A stretch of DNA of 12,208 bases. Source: an uncultured Faecalibacterium sp. Lineage in GTDB: Bacteria > Bacillota > Clostridia > Oscillospirales > Ruminococcaceae. The position numbers were made by a program, and so were the translations under genes. Location: positions 1 through 12,208 of the forward strand of contig CAMFSB010000024.1 of assembly GCA_945982465.1 (NCBI GenBank), given 5' to 3'. Under the pieces are notes generated by a model. That model was not told the origin of the DNA. It was given only the letters and a program-made list of their open reading frames with translations, and did not search any database. Below are positions 1-7,235 of this stretch, piece after piece; position 1 is the first letter of the stretch, and every line of letters starts with the position of its first letter.

Positions 1-727
1 TGCGCGCGAGAGGGCGGGGGTGATGGCCGTAGCGGTAGAAGTCGCCGTGCGGGCGGTGGGTAACAAATATCAGAGGGATGCCATACTGCGCCAGCTGCGC
101 GGTACCTTCCGCACAATCTGTTGTCCCCGTCAGCAGCGGCAGCTCCTCATCCGACACCTTGAGGATATCTACCAGAGGCAGCGGTTCTTTCATTTGTGCA
201 ACAGCCGTGTCCGCATCCGGCCAGAGATTGGCGCGGTAATTGGGGTCATAGGTAATAACCGCCCCCAGCGCCTTTGCGCGGCGCACCGCGTCCAGCGTGG
301 CTGTGCGGGAGGGATCAGCGGTCAGGCTGACCGAGCCGAAATGTACAATGTTTGCCTGTTTCAGCGCCTCGTCCGAGATATCCTCCCGGCACAGCATCAC
401 GTCTGCGTTGGCGCTGCGATAGAAGCTGAAATCCCGTTCGCCGGATTCGTCCACCGAGACCACCGCCATGGTCGTGGGATGCTTGGCGTCGACCGCCATG
501 CCCGAAATGTCCACCTTGCTTTCACGCAGTACCTGAGTCAGGTAACGTCCAAAGGCGTCCGCCCCCACCTTGCCGATAAAGGCGGTTTGCGCACCGAGCT
601 TTGCGGCGGCCACCGCCAGATTGGCCGGCGCTCCGCCGGGGTTTGCGGCAAACTGCGGGATGCCGCACCGGTCGCTGCCGGTCTGGGTCAAATCGATCAG
701 AACTTCGCCGATGGATAGGATATCCAT
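1..727 (-). CDS. PfkB-family fructokinase, C-terminus cut by window edge
   Basis: Predicted to phosphorylate fructose with ATP in the cytoplasm. 242 codons are visible of a family length near 310-320. The N-terminus (MDILSIGEVLIDL) is typical of PfkB fructokinases. The ribokinase-family signature GGAPAN lies at residues 31-36, followed by AAKLGAQTAFIGKVG. A YDPNYR motif sits about two thirds of the way along. The C-terminal DTxGAGD motif with the catalytic Asp lies beyond base 1, so activity cannot be judged. Start chosen at ATG 727, preceded by AAGGAG about 8 bases upstream. It is the fourth gene of the leftward lacI operon, 88 bases after the previous stop. This fits a role on fructose released by the GH32 enzyme across the divergent promoter. 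The reading frame stays open to the edge. Family is sure; fructose as substrate is inferred from sequence character and context. Confidence 0.88.
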   Translation of the reverse strand, partial: MDILSIGEVLIDLTQTGSDRCGIPQFAANPGGAPANLAVAAAKLGAQTAFIGKVGADAFGRYLTQVLRESKVDISGMAVDAKHPTTMAVVSVDESGERDFSFYRSANADVMLCREDISDEALKQANIVHFGSVSLTADPSRTATLDAVRRAKALGAVITYDPNYRANLWPDADTAVAQMKEPLPLVDILKVSDEELPLLTGTTDCAEGTAQLAQYGIPLIFVTHRPHGDFYRYGHHPRPLAR

Positions 728-815
728 ATTCTCAACTCCTTATTTTTTTATCATGAGCGGTTTTCTGCCCGGGGAACTGCCTGCAGCCCGAAAGCGACAA
801 ACCGCACTTCTTCTG

Positions 816-1427
816 TCAATCGGGATAAACACAGCCGTTCAGGAATTCGGCAACAATCTCCAGCCGGTCGCCCGAAAAGCCCTGCCGGCACGAAAGCTCC
901 AGTTCAATGGCGCTTTTGCCCCGCTGAGAAAAGGCGGCGGCTCCCAAGGAATAGGGGTTGGCCGCATCCGTATATTCAAACAGGCAAACGGTGTATTCCT
1001 GCCCTGCGGCGGTCAGCGTCTGGGTTTCGGTGATGAGATAGTTCTGCCGCGCCAGCTCCAGCCAGCCGGACACGGCGGAAGCAGCCCGCTCTTCGGTTTG
1101 GCTTTCCTGCACCACCAGCGTCAGCTGGGCGTCGTAGAGATCCACCGTCTCCCCTTCGCTGTTCTCGTAGGGCTGCGGTTCCCCTGCCACCCACGAGGCA
1201 TAGTACAGCCCGTTGGGCGCGAGAACGTCCTTGTTGTCCAGCAAGGCAAAGCCCTCCTGCGGGGCGGGCGCAACCATCGTTGTGCCGATGGGCGCCGTGC
1301 CGTCCGCATTGACGAGGGGGCCGTTTTTCAGGTTTTCGTCCCGCAGGCCGCGCCCCGCCAGCACCATGGCCGCCAGTGCCCCCACTGCCAGAACGCCTGC
1401 CGCCAAAATCAAACTGCCGCGCTTCAT
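816..1427 (-). CDS. Unknown protein with one N-terminal membrane anchor, third gene of the lacI operon
   Basis: I do not recognise the family. The 203-residue product has a two-residue basic start (MKRG), one hydrophobic segment at about 5-24, then an exported domain. There is no lipobox, so it is probably an uncleaved or signal-peptidase-I anchor. Residues 28-60 are low-complexity and Pro/Gly/Ala-rich, like a linker. Residues 65-203 look like a compact alpha/beta domain with three cysteines (C148, C180, C199), two of which could form an extracellular disulfide. ATG 1427 is chosen because AAGGAG precedes it by 7 bases. This start overlaps the upstream stop as ATGA (1424-1427), implying translational coupling. 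A longer reading to 1457 would overlap the upstream gene and has no better ribosome binding site. Presence in a sugar operon suggests an accessory role at the cell surface, but nothing in the sequence shows it. Confidence 0.8.
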   Translation of the reverse strand: MKRGSLILAAGVLAVGALAAMVLAGRGLRDENLKNGPLVNADGTAPIGTTMVAPAPQEGFALLDNKDVLAPNGLYYASWVAGEPQPYENSEGETVDLYDAQLTLVVQESQTEERAASAVSGWLELARQNYLITETQTLTAAGQEYTVCLFEYTDAANPYSLGAAAFSQRGKSAIELELSCRQGFSGDRLEIVAEFLNGCVYPD

Positions 1428-2122
1428 GGGTTTGCTCCTTCCGTGATGACCTGCCACAGCCTCTGTGCGCCCTGCCGTGCAGAGGCCGCCGCGCTGTTTT
1501 TGGGCTCTTCGTAATAACTGCGGCGTCCCAGCGCCAGCCCGTTGATCAGTTCCGCATTGCTGCCGCAGACCTCCATGCCCAGCACTGTGGTCTGGTAGCT
1601 TCCAAGCTCCTGTTCTGCCAGCCGGGGGCAGGCGGACCAGAGAACTGTTTTCCCCCTGGCGCTATAGTCATCCGCCGCCGGAGCAGTGCCGTCCCAGTTG
1701 GCAAGCGCCTGATATTCCAACTGGAAACGCGCCGGATCTTCCAATAAAAGCAGCGAGCTTTCCTGGGCGTTCATATCTGCCAAAAACTGCATCTGCGCGG
1801 CAATGGCATATGTGCCGGCTTTTTCTTTATCTTCCGTTCCGCTGACGTACTGGTGGAGCGTCACACGCACCACGCCGTCCCCGTTCAAATCCTCCCCGTA
1901 TCGTGCAAGGGCCTGTTCCACGGCGCGGGCGGTATCCTCCGGCAGCGAACTCTCGCCCACATAGGCGACCTGATAGTCCGGCAGTGTCTGGCCCCAATGC
2001 AGGGCATTGGCCAGCCAGCTTACACCGATCCATGCCACCACCGCAACGGCCACAAGATAAGGCCAATGGTAATCCAGCCAGTTTTTGACCCAGTACCACC
2101 GGCCCTTTTCCGGGGCGGTCAT
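1424..2122 (-). CDS. Unknown single-pass membrane protein with an SBP-like extracellular domain, coupled to lacI
   Basis: No named family recognised. The 232-residue product has a short aromatic and basic N-terminus (residues 1-20, WYWVKNWLDYHWPY), one membrane segment at about 21-41, and an extracytoplasmic remainder. Residues 49-140 read as alternating strands and helices: DYQVAYVG, helix, VVRVTLHQYV, helix, SSLLLLEDP, helix. This order resembles the first lobe of extracellular solute-binding proteins, which is inference. A D-L-N-G-D-G loop at 78-83 matches a calcium-loop pattern (D78, N80, D82), though it may be chance. The start is ATG 2122, overlapping the lacI stop as ATGA; only a weak AAGG lies upstream, so translation probably depends on ribosomes finishing lacI. 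Longer readings upstream are just the lacI gene in another frame. It may be an anchored partner of the transporter or a sugar sensor; function unproven. Confidence 0.82.
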   Translation of the reverse strand: MTAPEKGRWYWVKNWLDYHWPYLVAVAVVAWIGVSWLANALHWGQTLPDYQVAYVGESSLPEDTARAVEQALARYGEDLNGDGVVRVTLHQYVSGTEDKEKAGTYAIAAQMQFLADMNAQESSLLLLEDPARFQLEYQALANWDGTAPAADDYSARGKTVLWSACPRLAEQELGSYQTTVLGMEVCGSNAELINGLALGRRSYYEEPKNSAAASARQGAQRLWQVITEGANP

Positions 2123-3108
2123 GCCTTGGTTGTGCCGCCGAACGCATAGCTGACCGGCAGGCACAACAGCGAGGGGGTATTCGTATCGGTTTCTTCCAGC
2201 ACCAGCCTGACGCAGGTTTCCGCCATGGCCTCTGCCGGCTGCACAATGGTGGAGCAGTAATAGTCCCCGTCCCCAAAGGTGCGCAGCCCATCGTAGCCGA
2301 TCACCTGCACATCCTCCGGCACACGCTGCCCCATGCGGCGCAGCATCTTGACGGTTTCCACTGCCAGCTTGTCGGTCACACAGAAAATCCCATCGAATGC
2401 CAGCCGCCCGTCGGTCAGGTTGTCCCGCAGGAACTGCTCGAACTCCTCGATAGGGGTGCCGTCCAGCAGCACCTTGCACACGCAGGGGATCTGCATTGCC
2501 TCGCAGGCCGCCACAAAGCCGTCCTTACGCTTGTTCGTCTCGCTGGCAAGGGCCGAACCAATGCGCAGAAACGCCAAATTCCGGCACCCGTTTTCCACCA
2601 GCTTCTGGGCTGCCAGCCGCCCGCCGGCATAGTTATCAGAGGCCACGCAGGGGGTGTTTCCGCCCAGGCAGCGGTCGATCGACACCGAGCGGACATTCTG
2701 GGAAATTTTCAGATCCGGGTTGTAGGTCAGCGCAATGATGCCGTCGACCTTGTTCTGCTCTGCCATCTGCACCATTTCCTGTTCCTTGGCGTAGTCGTAA
2801 TCCGTATCGCACAGCAGCATCCGGTAGCCATGCCTGACCAGCGCGCGGTTGATGTAATGCGCCATTATGCCAAAAAACGGGTTGATCATATTGGGCAGAA
2901 TGACCGCGATGGTATAGGTACGGTTGTTTTTCAGCCCCTTGGCATAAGCGTTGATGTGATAATCCAGCTGCTTGATGGCAGCTTCCACCTTTTTGCGGTA
3001 GCTTTCCCCCACGGGGATGCCATTGATGACCTTGGAGACCGTGCCGAGGGAAACGCCGGCCTCCCGGGCAACATCCTTCATGGTAGGGGCCTCACCGGGC
3101 TTTGCCAT
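2119..3108 (-). CDS. LacI-family transcriptional repressor of the fructoside locus (SusR/ScrR-like)
   Basis: A DNA-binding repressor of 329 residues, the usual LacI length. The winged-free helix-turn-helix lies at residues 11-30 (KDVAREAGVSLGTVSKVING), the hinge helix at about 50-62 (NAYAKGL), and the periplasmic-binding-protein-like effector domain at about 64-325, opening with TIAVILPNMINPFF. The ligand is probably a sugar linked to the fructoside pathway. The start is ATG 3108, with AAGGAG 11 bases upstream. A GTG at 3120 is in frame but abuts that ribosome binding site and was rejected. It is divergent from the transporter operon, with two operator-like palindromes in between, so it probably represses that operon and possibly itself. 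Its stop overlaps the next start as ATGA. Family is certain; the effector is inferred from neighbours. Confidence 0.94.
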   Translation of the reverse strand: MAKPGEAPTMKDVAREAGVSLGTVSKVINGIPVGESYRKKVEAAIKQLDYHINAYAKGLKNNRTYTIAVILPNMINPFFGIMAHYINRALVRHGYRMLLCDTDYDYAKEQEMVQMAEQNKVDGIIALTYNPDLKISQNVRSVSIDRCLGGNTPCVASDNYAGGRLAAQKLVENGCRNLAFLRIGSALASETNKRKDGFVAACEAMQIPCVCKVLLDGTPIEEFEQFLRDNLTDGRLAFDGIFCVTDKLAVETVKMLRRMGQRVPEDVQVIGYDGLRTFGDGDYYCSTIVQPAEAMAETCVRLVLEETDTNTPSLLCLPVSYAFGGTTKA

Positions 3109-3220
3109 AAATTCGATCACTCCTTTATATACGGTATTGCCGCACTACCCTGTGAACTATTTCCGTCCAGACAGGCCACGCTCCTCTGCCAAGCCATCCG
3201 TCCGTTTGATTTTCAGTTTG

Positions 3221-3249
3221 AGTATAGCATAGTCATGTGAACTTGTAAA
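3221..3249 (-). promoter_or_regulatory. Extended -10 promoter for lacI operon
   Basis: On the minus strand, -35 TTTACA (3249-3244), a 17-base spacer, and -10 TATACT (3226-3221) preceded by TGC form an extended -10 promoter. Transcription would start near 3214, giving a leader of about 106 bases to ATG 3108. Confidence 0.75.
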
Positions 3250-3269
3250 GTTGTTTTCGTGAAATTACG

Positions 3270-3281
3270 TGAATCGTTTCA
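3270..3281. promoter_or_regulatory. LacI-type operator 1
   Basis: TGAATCGTTTCA is a 12-bp palindrome around a central CG with one mismatch (position 5). This is the standard shape for sugar-specific LacI repressors. TG is separated from the central CG by three bases, not the four of a CcpA cre site. It lies about 20 bases upstream of the lacI -35 and about 96 bases upstream of the transporter -35. Confidence 0.65.
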
Positions 3282-3377
3282 TGTTTTGATCCGTTGAATT
3301 ATACACAAAAAAACGCAACAGAAGCTGTTCAAAACGTTGAAAACGCGCATTAAAGTCCCATTTTTTCTGAAATCAGC

Positions 3378-3406
3378 TTGACAGATACGTTTATTCATGC
3401 TATTTT
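3378..3406 (+). promoter_or_regulatory. Extended -10 promoter for transporter/GH32 operon
   Basis: A perfect -35 TTGACA (3378-3383) is followed after exactly 17 bases by TATTTT (3401-3406), which matches the -10 consensus at 4 of 6 positions and has TGC directly before it. Transcription would start near 3413. The strong -35 and extended -10 suggest high expression when derepressed. Confidence 0.8.
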
Positions 3407-3420
3407 TTCGTTGCAAATCG

Positions 3421-3432
3421 TAAAACGTTTCA
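3421..3432. promoter_or_regulatory. LacI-type operator 2, overlapping the transporter transcript start
   Basis: TAAAACGTTTCA, flanked by CG on each side (3419-3434), is a 16-bp palindrome with one mismatched pair. It shares the central CG and the TTTCA half-site with operator 1. It sits at about +8 to +20 of the predicted transporter transcript, where a bound repressor would block initiation or early elongation. Confidence 0.72.
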
Positions 3433-3520
3433 CGAGCGTGCCGAACGATCTGTTCCAGACGGCAGGAGCACCCCCGCCCGCGGGCTGCGGGCCGCGAAGA
3501 GAAGAAATGGAGGAGATTCT

Positions 3521-4468
3521 ATGACGCAAGAGCCGTCCGCTGTTGTGTGCAAGCCGGACGCCATCCCAGTCCACCGCAAACAGCTTGGTCAGCGCATCCG
3601 CGAAAACTGGCAGTTGTATGCCATGCTGCTGATCCCAGTTGTTCTGACCATCATTTATAAGTACATTCCCATGTACGGCATCCAGATCGCGTTCCGCGAT
3701 TTTAAGGCAAGCCGCGGCATTACCGGGAGTGAATGGGTCGGCCTGTATTGGTTTGAACGGTTTTTTACCGCCCCCAACTGTGTGCGCATGATTAAAAATA
3801 CCGTGCTGCTCAGTTTGTACAGCCTGCTGTGGAGTTTCCCCATCCCCATCATCCTGTCCCTTTGCATCAACCAGCTGCGCTTTGCAAGGTTCAAGCGCGT
3901 GGTACAGACTGTGCTGTATGCGCCGCACTTCATCTCCACCATGGTCATCTGTGGTTTGATCAAGAGTTACCTGAGCCCCTCGGGGGGTCTGCTGAACCTG
4001 ATTTTGGGCACCAGCGAGGACTTCCTCTCGGAGAGCACCGCATTCCGTACCATTTACGTGGCATCCGGCATCTGGCAGGAAGCCGGATGGGGCACCATCA
4101 TTTATATGGCTTGTCTGGCTGCTGTGGATACCAGCCTGTACGAAGCCGCCAAGATCGATGGCGCGTCCATGTTCCAGCGCATTCTGCACATTGATATTCC
4201 GGAGCTGGTGCCCATGATCGTTCTGCAGCTCATCATGAGCGTGGGCGGCCTGATGAATGTTGGCTTTGAAAAGGTCCTGCTGCTGCAGACCGAGCTGAAT
4301 AAAGCGACCAGCGACATCATTGCCGTTTATGTGTACGAGCAAGGTATTATCAACGCCAAATACAGTTATTCCACCGCCGTAGGCCTGTTTAATACCATCG
4401 TCAACATTCTTCTGCTCATCATAGTCAACCGCATCGCCAAAAAGGCGGCAGACGTCAGCTTTGTGTAA
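3521..4468 (+). CDS. CUT1 sugar ABC transporter permease (LplB/SusT1 type)
   Basis: An integral membrane subunit importing an oligosaccharide, probably sucrose or fructo-oligosaccharides. 315 residues, normal for LplB-type permeases. About six membrane helices are visible, near 32-52, 93-115, 126-147, 178-200, 230-250 and 286-306. The EAA loop that docks the ATPase is clear at 208-227 (EAAKIDGAS followed by a conserved Pro). The long polar N-terminus (1-30) and IPMYGIQIAFRDFK are typical of the LplB branch. Start at ATG 3521 with GGAGGAG 5-6 bases upstream. It is the first gene of the operon, 14 bases before the second permease. No ATPase is encoded nearby, as is usual for this branch, which borrows an MsmX-like ATPase. 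Substrate is inferred from the GH32 neighbour. Confidence 0.95.
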   Translation: MTQEPSAVVCKPDAIPVHRKQLGQRIRENWQLYAMLLIPVVLTIIYKYIPMYGIQIAFRDFKASRGITGSEWVGLYWFERFFTAPNCVRMIKNTVLLSLYSLLWSFPIPIILSLCINQLRFARFKRVVQTVLYAPHFISTMVICGLIKSYLSPSGGLLNLILGTSEDFLSESTAFRTIYVASGIWQEAGWGTIIYMACLAAVDTSLYEAAKIDGASMFQRILHIDIPELVPMIVLQLIMSVGGLMNVGFEKVLLLQTELNKATSDIIAVYVYEQGIINAKYSYSTAVGLFNTIVNILLLIIVNRIAKKAADVSFV

Positions 4469-4482
4469 AGGGGGTTCATCCA

Positions 4483-5400
4483 ATGGCAAAAAGCAATAAA
4501 GGCTCCATTTCTGCCCGGAAACCCGGCGGCCTGTCGGACAATGTCAGCGATATCGTGCTGCTGGTCATCTGCGCTGCCGTCATGCTGATCGTAGCCTACC
4601 CGCTGTACTATGTTCTGGTGGCTTCGTTCTCCGACCCTTACGACGTTTACGCAGGCAAGACCTTCCTGCTGCCCAGCCAGTTCACTCTGAAAGGCTACCA
4701 GGCTGTGTTTGCAGACAGCGCGCTGTTCTCCGGTTTTATAAACAGCATCAAGTACACCGTGATCGGCACGATTTACTCGGTGGTGATGATCTACCTGGTG
4801 GCCTACCCCCTGAGCGTGCGTGACCTGCCCGGCCGCAAGTACATCAGCCTGTTCTTTGTGATCACCATGTATTTTGGCGGCGGTCTGGTCCCCACCTACC
4901 TGATCGTCAAGGAAACCGGCCTGCTGGGCAATATCTGGGCATTGTTCCTGCCGGGCGTTGTGGCGGTCGGTCACGTTATCATTGTACGTAACTTCTTTGA
5001 AAACAACATTCCCCGCGAGCTGCTGGAAGCCGCCGAGATCGACGGCGCGTCCAAATGGACGGTCTTTATCCGAATGATCGTTCCGCTGAGCCGTTCCATC
5101 ATGGCCGTTATGGTCGTGTACAGTATGGTCGCTTACTGGAACGACTGGTTCACCGCCCTGATTTACCTGAAGGCGGATCAGGCGCCCCTGCCGCTGGTAC
5201 TGCGCAATGTTCTGATCAAAAGTTCCACCAGCGCCAGCCAGGCTTCGATGATTTCCGGCGGCTTTGCCGAGCTGAACAAGCTGACCGAGATGGTCAAATT
5301 CTCGTCCATCGTGGTCGCCGCCGCCCCCATGCTTGCCATTTACCCCTTTGTGCAGAAGTATTTTGAAAAGGGCTTTATGGCAGGCGCCGTGAAAGGCTGA
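4483..5400 (+). CDS. CUT1 sugar ABC transporter permease (YtcP/SusT2, MalG-like)
   Basis: The second membrane subunit of the importer, 305 residues. Membrane helices are near 23-46, 90-111, 119-140, 152-170, 200-222 and 273-293. The EAA loop is at 182-201 (EAAEIDGASKW...P), followed by the conserved AYWNDWF segment of MalG-like permeases. The C-terminus ending in GFMAGAVKG is the usual end of the YtcP branch (commonly KG or GA-KG). ATG 4483 follows AAAGGGGG by 8 bases. The gene is 14 bases after the first permease, so they are co-transcribed. It should form a heterodimer with that protein. The stop is immediately followed by a hairpin that separates the permeases from the binding protein. Confidence 0.95.
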   Translation: MAKSNKGSISARKPGGLSDNVSDIVLLVICAAVMLIVAYPLYYVLVASFSDPYDVYAGKTFLLPSQFTLKGYQAVFADSALFSGFINSIKYTVIGTIYSVVMIYLVAYPLSVRDLPGRKYISLFFVITMYFGGGLVPTYLIVKETGLLGNIWALFLPGVVAVGHVIIVRNFFENNIPRELLEAAEIDGASKWTVFIRMIVPLSRSIMAVMVVYSMVAYWNDWFTALIYLKADQAPLPLVLRNVLIKSSTSASQASMISGGFAELNKLTEMVKFSSIVVAAAPMLAIYPFVQKYFEKGFMAGAVKG

Positions 5401-5437
5401 GGCTCTGCGCAGCGCTCGGTACGGCCATCGCAGAGCC
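5401..5437 (+). other. Intercistronic hairpin after the permeases
   Basis: GGCTCTGCG (5401-5409) pairs perfectly with CGCAGAGCC (5429-5437) around a 19-base loop, starting on the base after the permease stop. Only TTATTGT follows, so it is a poor terminator. More likely it is a partial terminator or an RNA-stability element. The 113 bases from here to the binding-protein start hold no convincing promoter. Confidence 0.55.
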
Positions 5438-5550
5438 TTATTGTCCCACGGTTGCCGTACCCCGTTGCATTGATCACCCAATTTTATCCAATAGAGGCTT
5501 GATACTACACACAAAACCTGCTAATTTCTTTCAGGAAAAGGAGAAGCATT

Positions 5551-7206
5551 ATGAAACATCGGATTTCCCGTCGCGACTTCCTCAAGGTGTGCGCCATCTC
5601 CGGCTCTGCTGCGGCGCTGACTGCCTGCGGCAGCCAGCAGTCCAATGCCCCCGACCCGTCCAACACCGACCAGACCAGCTTTAACATCGTGGGCGCCCAG
5701 TCTGCCCTCAGCCCCGGCTACAATGACAACGAGCTGCTGAAAACCATGGCTGACAATGTCGGCATCCAGATTGCCTACGAAACCATGAGCGACTCGCTGA
5801 GCGAGCAGGTCAACATCCGTATTGCGGGTGATCAGCTTCCCGACGCCTTCATGGGCGTTGGGTTCTCCAACTATGACCTGACCAACTACGGCGGAGACGG
5901 CACCTTCCTGGATCTGACCCCCAACATCACCGCCGACATCATTCCCAACCTGACCAAGATTCTGGAGGAGCATCCTGCCATCCGCAGCGCCATCACCATG
6001 AGCGACGGCTGCATTTACGGCCTGCCCGCCGCCGAGCAGATGGGCACCGCCGGCATTGGCGACGACAAGGATTACAGCATCTTCACCATCCCGCAGTTCT
6101 CCATGATCAACAAGCGCTGGCTGGATGAGCTGGGCCTGGCCGTGCCCACCACGCTGGATGAGCTGCATACCGCCCTGAAGGCATTCAAGGACAACGACAT
6201 GTCTGCCAAGGTCTATGGCAATGCGCCCGGCAGCACCATCCCCATGTCCACCGGCTTTGACGAGTGGTGCTGGGGTCAGAACATCTTCTACGCTGGCTTC
6301 GGCTTCACCAACTGGCCCAACGACGTGTGCAACGACCTGGTGCTGAAAAAGGACGGCAAATGCGAATTTGTCTGCGCCAGCGACAACTACCGCAAGGCTG
6401 TTACCTACTTCCACGACTGGTACGCCGAGGGCCTGATGGACATCGAAATGTTCAGCCAGGATGCGAACCAGCTTCTGGCCAAGGGCGCGCAGGGCTACCT
6501 GGGCGTTTCGACCTGGTGGTACATTGAGGAGCTGATGGGCAGCTACTCCGCCGACTATGTGTTCCTGCCGGTTCTGGATGGCCCGGACGGCACCCACAAT
6601 GTCACCGTCCGTACCGGCGGCGGCACCAACAGCGGCCAGCTGAGCATTACCCGCGCCTGCCAGAGCCCCGCCAACCTGCTGCGCTTCTTTGACCAGTGGT
6701 ACGACGGCGAGACTGTGATGCAGCTGCAGTATGGCCCCATCGGCGTGTTCTTCACCGGGCAGGACGCTTCCGGCAAGTGGCTGTCCATCACCGACGAGGA
6801 ATCGAGAGCCAAGTTCAACAAGGGCGCCGGCGAGCTGAAGTCCACCTACGAAGTTGCTGGCCCGAAGCTGATCCTGAGCGAGTATTACGATCAGTACTTC
6901 TACATGGAAGACCGCGCCATCGAGCGCCTGACCGACCTGAGCGAGTACTGGATGCCGTTTGTTGACGACACCACCACCTACCCCATCGACTGCGTGTTCA
7001 CCGCCGAAGAGCTGGAGACCATTGACCGCTACCGTGCCGACTTTGAGAGCGCCGTTTCTGAACAGGAAGGCCTGTGGCTCAAGGATGGCGGCCCCACGGA
7101 CGACGAGTGGAACGCTTATGTCGAGATGCTTTCCAAGAGCTGCGGCATGGATAAGCTGCTGGAGACGTATCAGACCGCCTACGACCGCTATAAGACAAAC
7201 GCCTGA
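5551..7206 (+). CDS. CUT1 extracellular sugar-binding lipoprotein with Tat signal (SusX/FusA/LipO type)
   Basis: The substrate-capturing subunit of the importer, anchored to the outer face of the membrane. 551 residues, matching the long LipO/SusX class. The signal peptide carries a textbook twin-arginine motif SRRDFLK (residues 6-12; R7, R8), a hydrophobic stretch, and a lipobox LTAC with C26 as the lipidated residue. A polar linker (27-42) leads into a mature binding domain rich in Trp, Tyr and Asp, as expected for oligosaccharide binding. ATG 5551 has AAGGAG 7 bases upstream. Codon choice is strongly biased to CTG, AAC, GAC, ATC and ACC, more so than in its neighbours, which suggests very high expression. 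Placement after both permeases, with a 150-base gap, is as in the pneumococcal sus locus. Transport role is firm; the exact sugar is inferred. Confidence 0.94.
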   Translation: MKHRISRRDFLKVCAISGSAAALTACGSQQSNAPDPSNTDQTSFNIVGAQSALSPGYNDNELLKTMADNVGIQIAYETMSDSLSEQVNIRIAGDQLPDAFMGVGFSNYDLTNYGGDGTFLDLTPNITADIIPNLTKILEEHPAIRSAITMSDGCIYGLPAAEQMGTAGIGDDKDYSIFTIPQFSMINKRWLDELGLAVPTTLDELHTALKAFKDNDMSAKVYGNAPGSTIPMSTGFDEWCWGQNIFYAGFGFTNWPNDVCNDLVLKKDGKCEFVCASDNYRKAVTYFHDWYAEGLMDIEMFSQDANQLLAKGAQGYLGVSTWWYIEELMGSYSADYVFLPVLDGPDGTHNVTVRTGGGTNSGQLSITRACQSPANLLRFFDQWYDGETVMQLQYGPIGVFFTGQDASGKWLSITDEESRAKFNKGAGELKSTYEVAGPKLILSEYYDQYFYMEDRAIERLTDLSEYWMPFVDDTTTYPIDCVFTAEELETIDRYRADFESAVSEQEGLWLKDGGPTDDEWNAYVEMLSKSCGMDKLLETYQTAYDRYKTNA

Positions 7207-7235
7207 TTTATTTTACACAAGGAGAAATACCTATA

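Larger units (their letters stand above)
3109..3520. promoter_or_regulatory. Divergent control region between lacI and the transporter operon
   Basis: This 412-base gap has no credible gene. It is AT-rich in the middle (about 3210-3420), unlike its GC-rich surroundings. It carries one promoter in each direction, two LacI-type operators about 151 bases apart centre to centre, and a transporter leader of roughly 108 bases. That leader contains a 6-bp GC hairpin (GCCCGC at 3476-3481 with GCGGGC at 3487-3492). It also contains a weaker pair, TGCCG at 3439-3443 with CGGCA at 3460-3464. There is no U-run after either hairpin, so no attenuator is claimed. Confidence 0.85.

Noticed and set aside
757..805. 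Possible terminator between the unknown protein and fructokinase (GCGGTTT with AAACCGC)
   Set aside because: Only a 7-bp stem with a 35-base loop, and no immediate U-run in the direction of transcription; it would not terminate efficiently.
20..1514. Plus-strand frames over the fructokinase and the unknown protein
   Set aside because: The minus strand gives a PfkB signature and ribosome binding sites; the plus-strand products show no family features.
3270..3281. CcpA cre site
   Set aside because: cre sites have four bases between TG and the central CG; this site and the one at 3421 have three, fitting a sugar-specific LacI operator.
3331..3340. Third possible LacI operator around AAAACGTTGA
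   Set aside because: Only the core AACGTT is palindromic; the flanks do not match the other two sites.
3395..5514. Long minus-strand reading frames (364 and 382 codons) opposite the two permeases
   Set aside because: They are antisense to unmistakable permease genes, are rich in Gln, His, Asp and Gly with no recognisable motif, and lack ribosome binding sites. They are a by-product of GC-rich codon bias.
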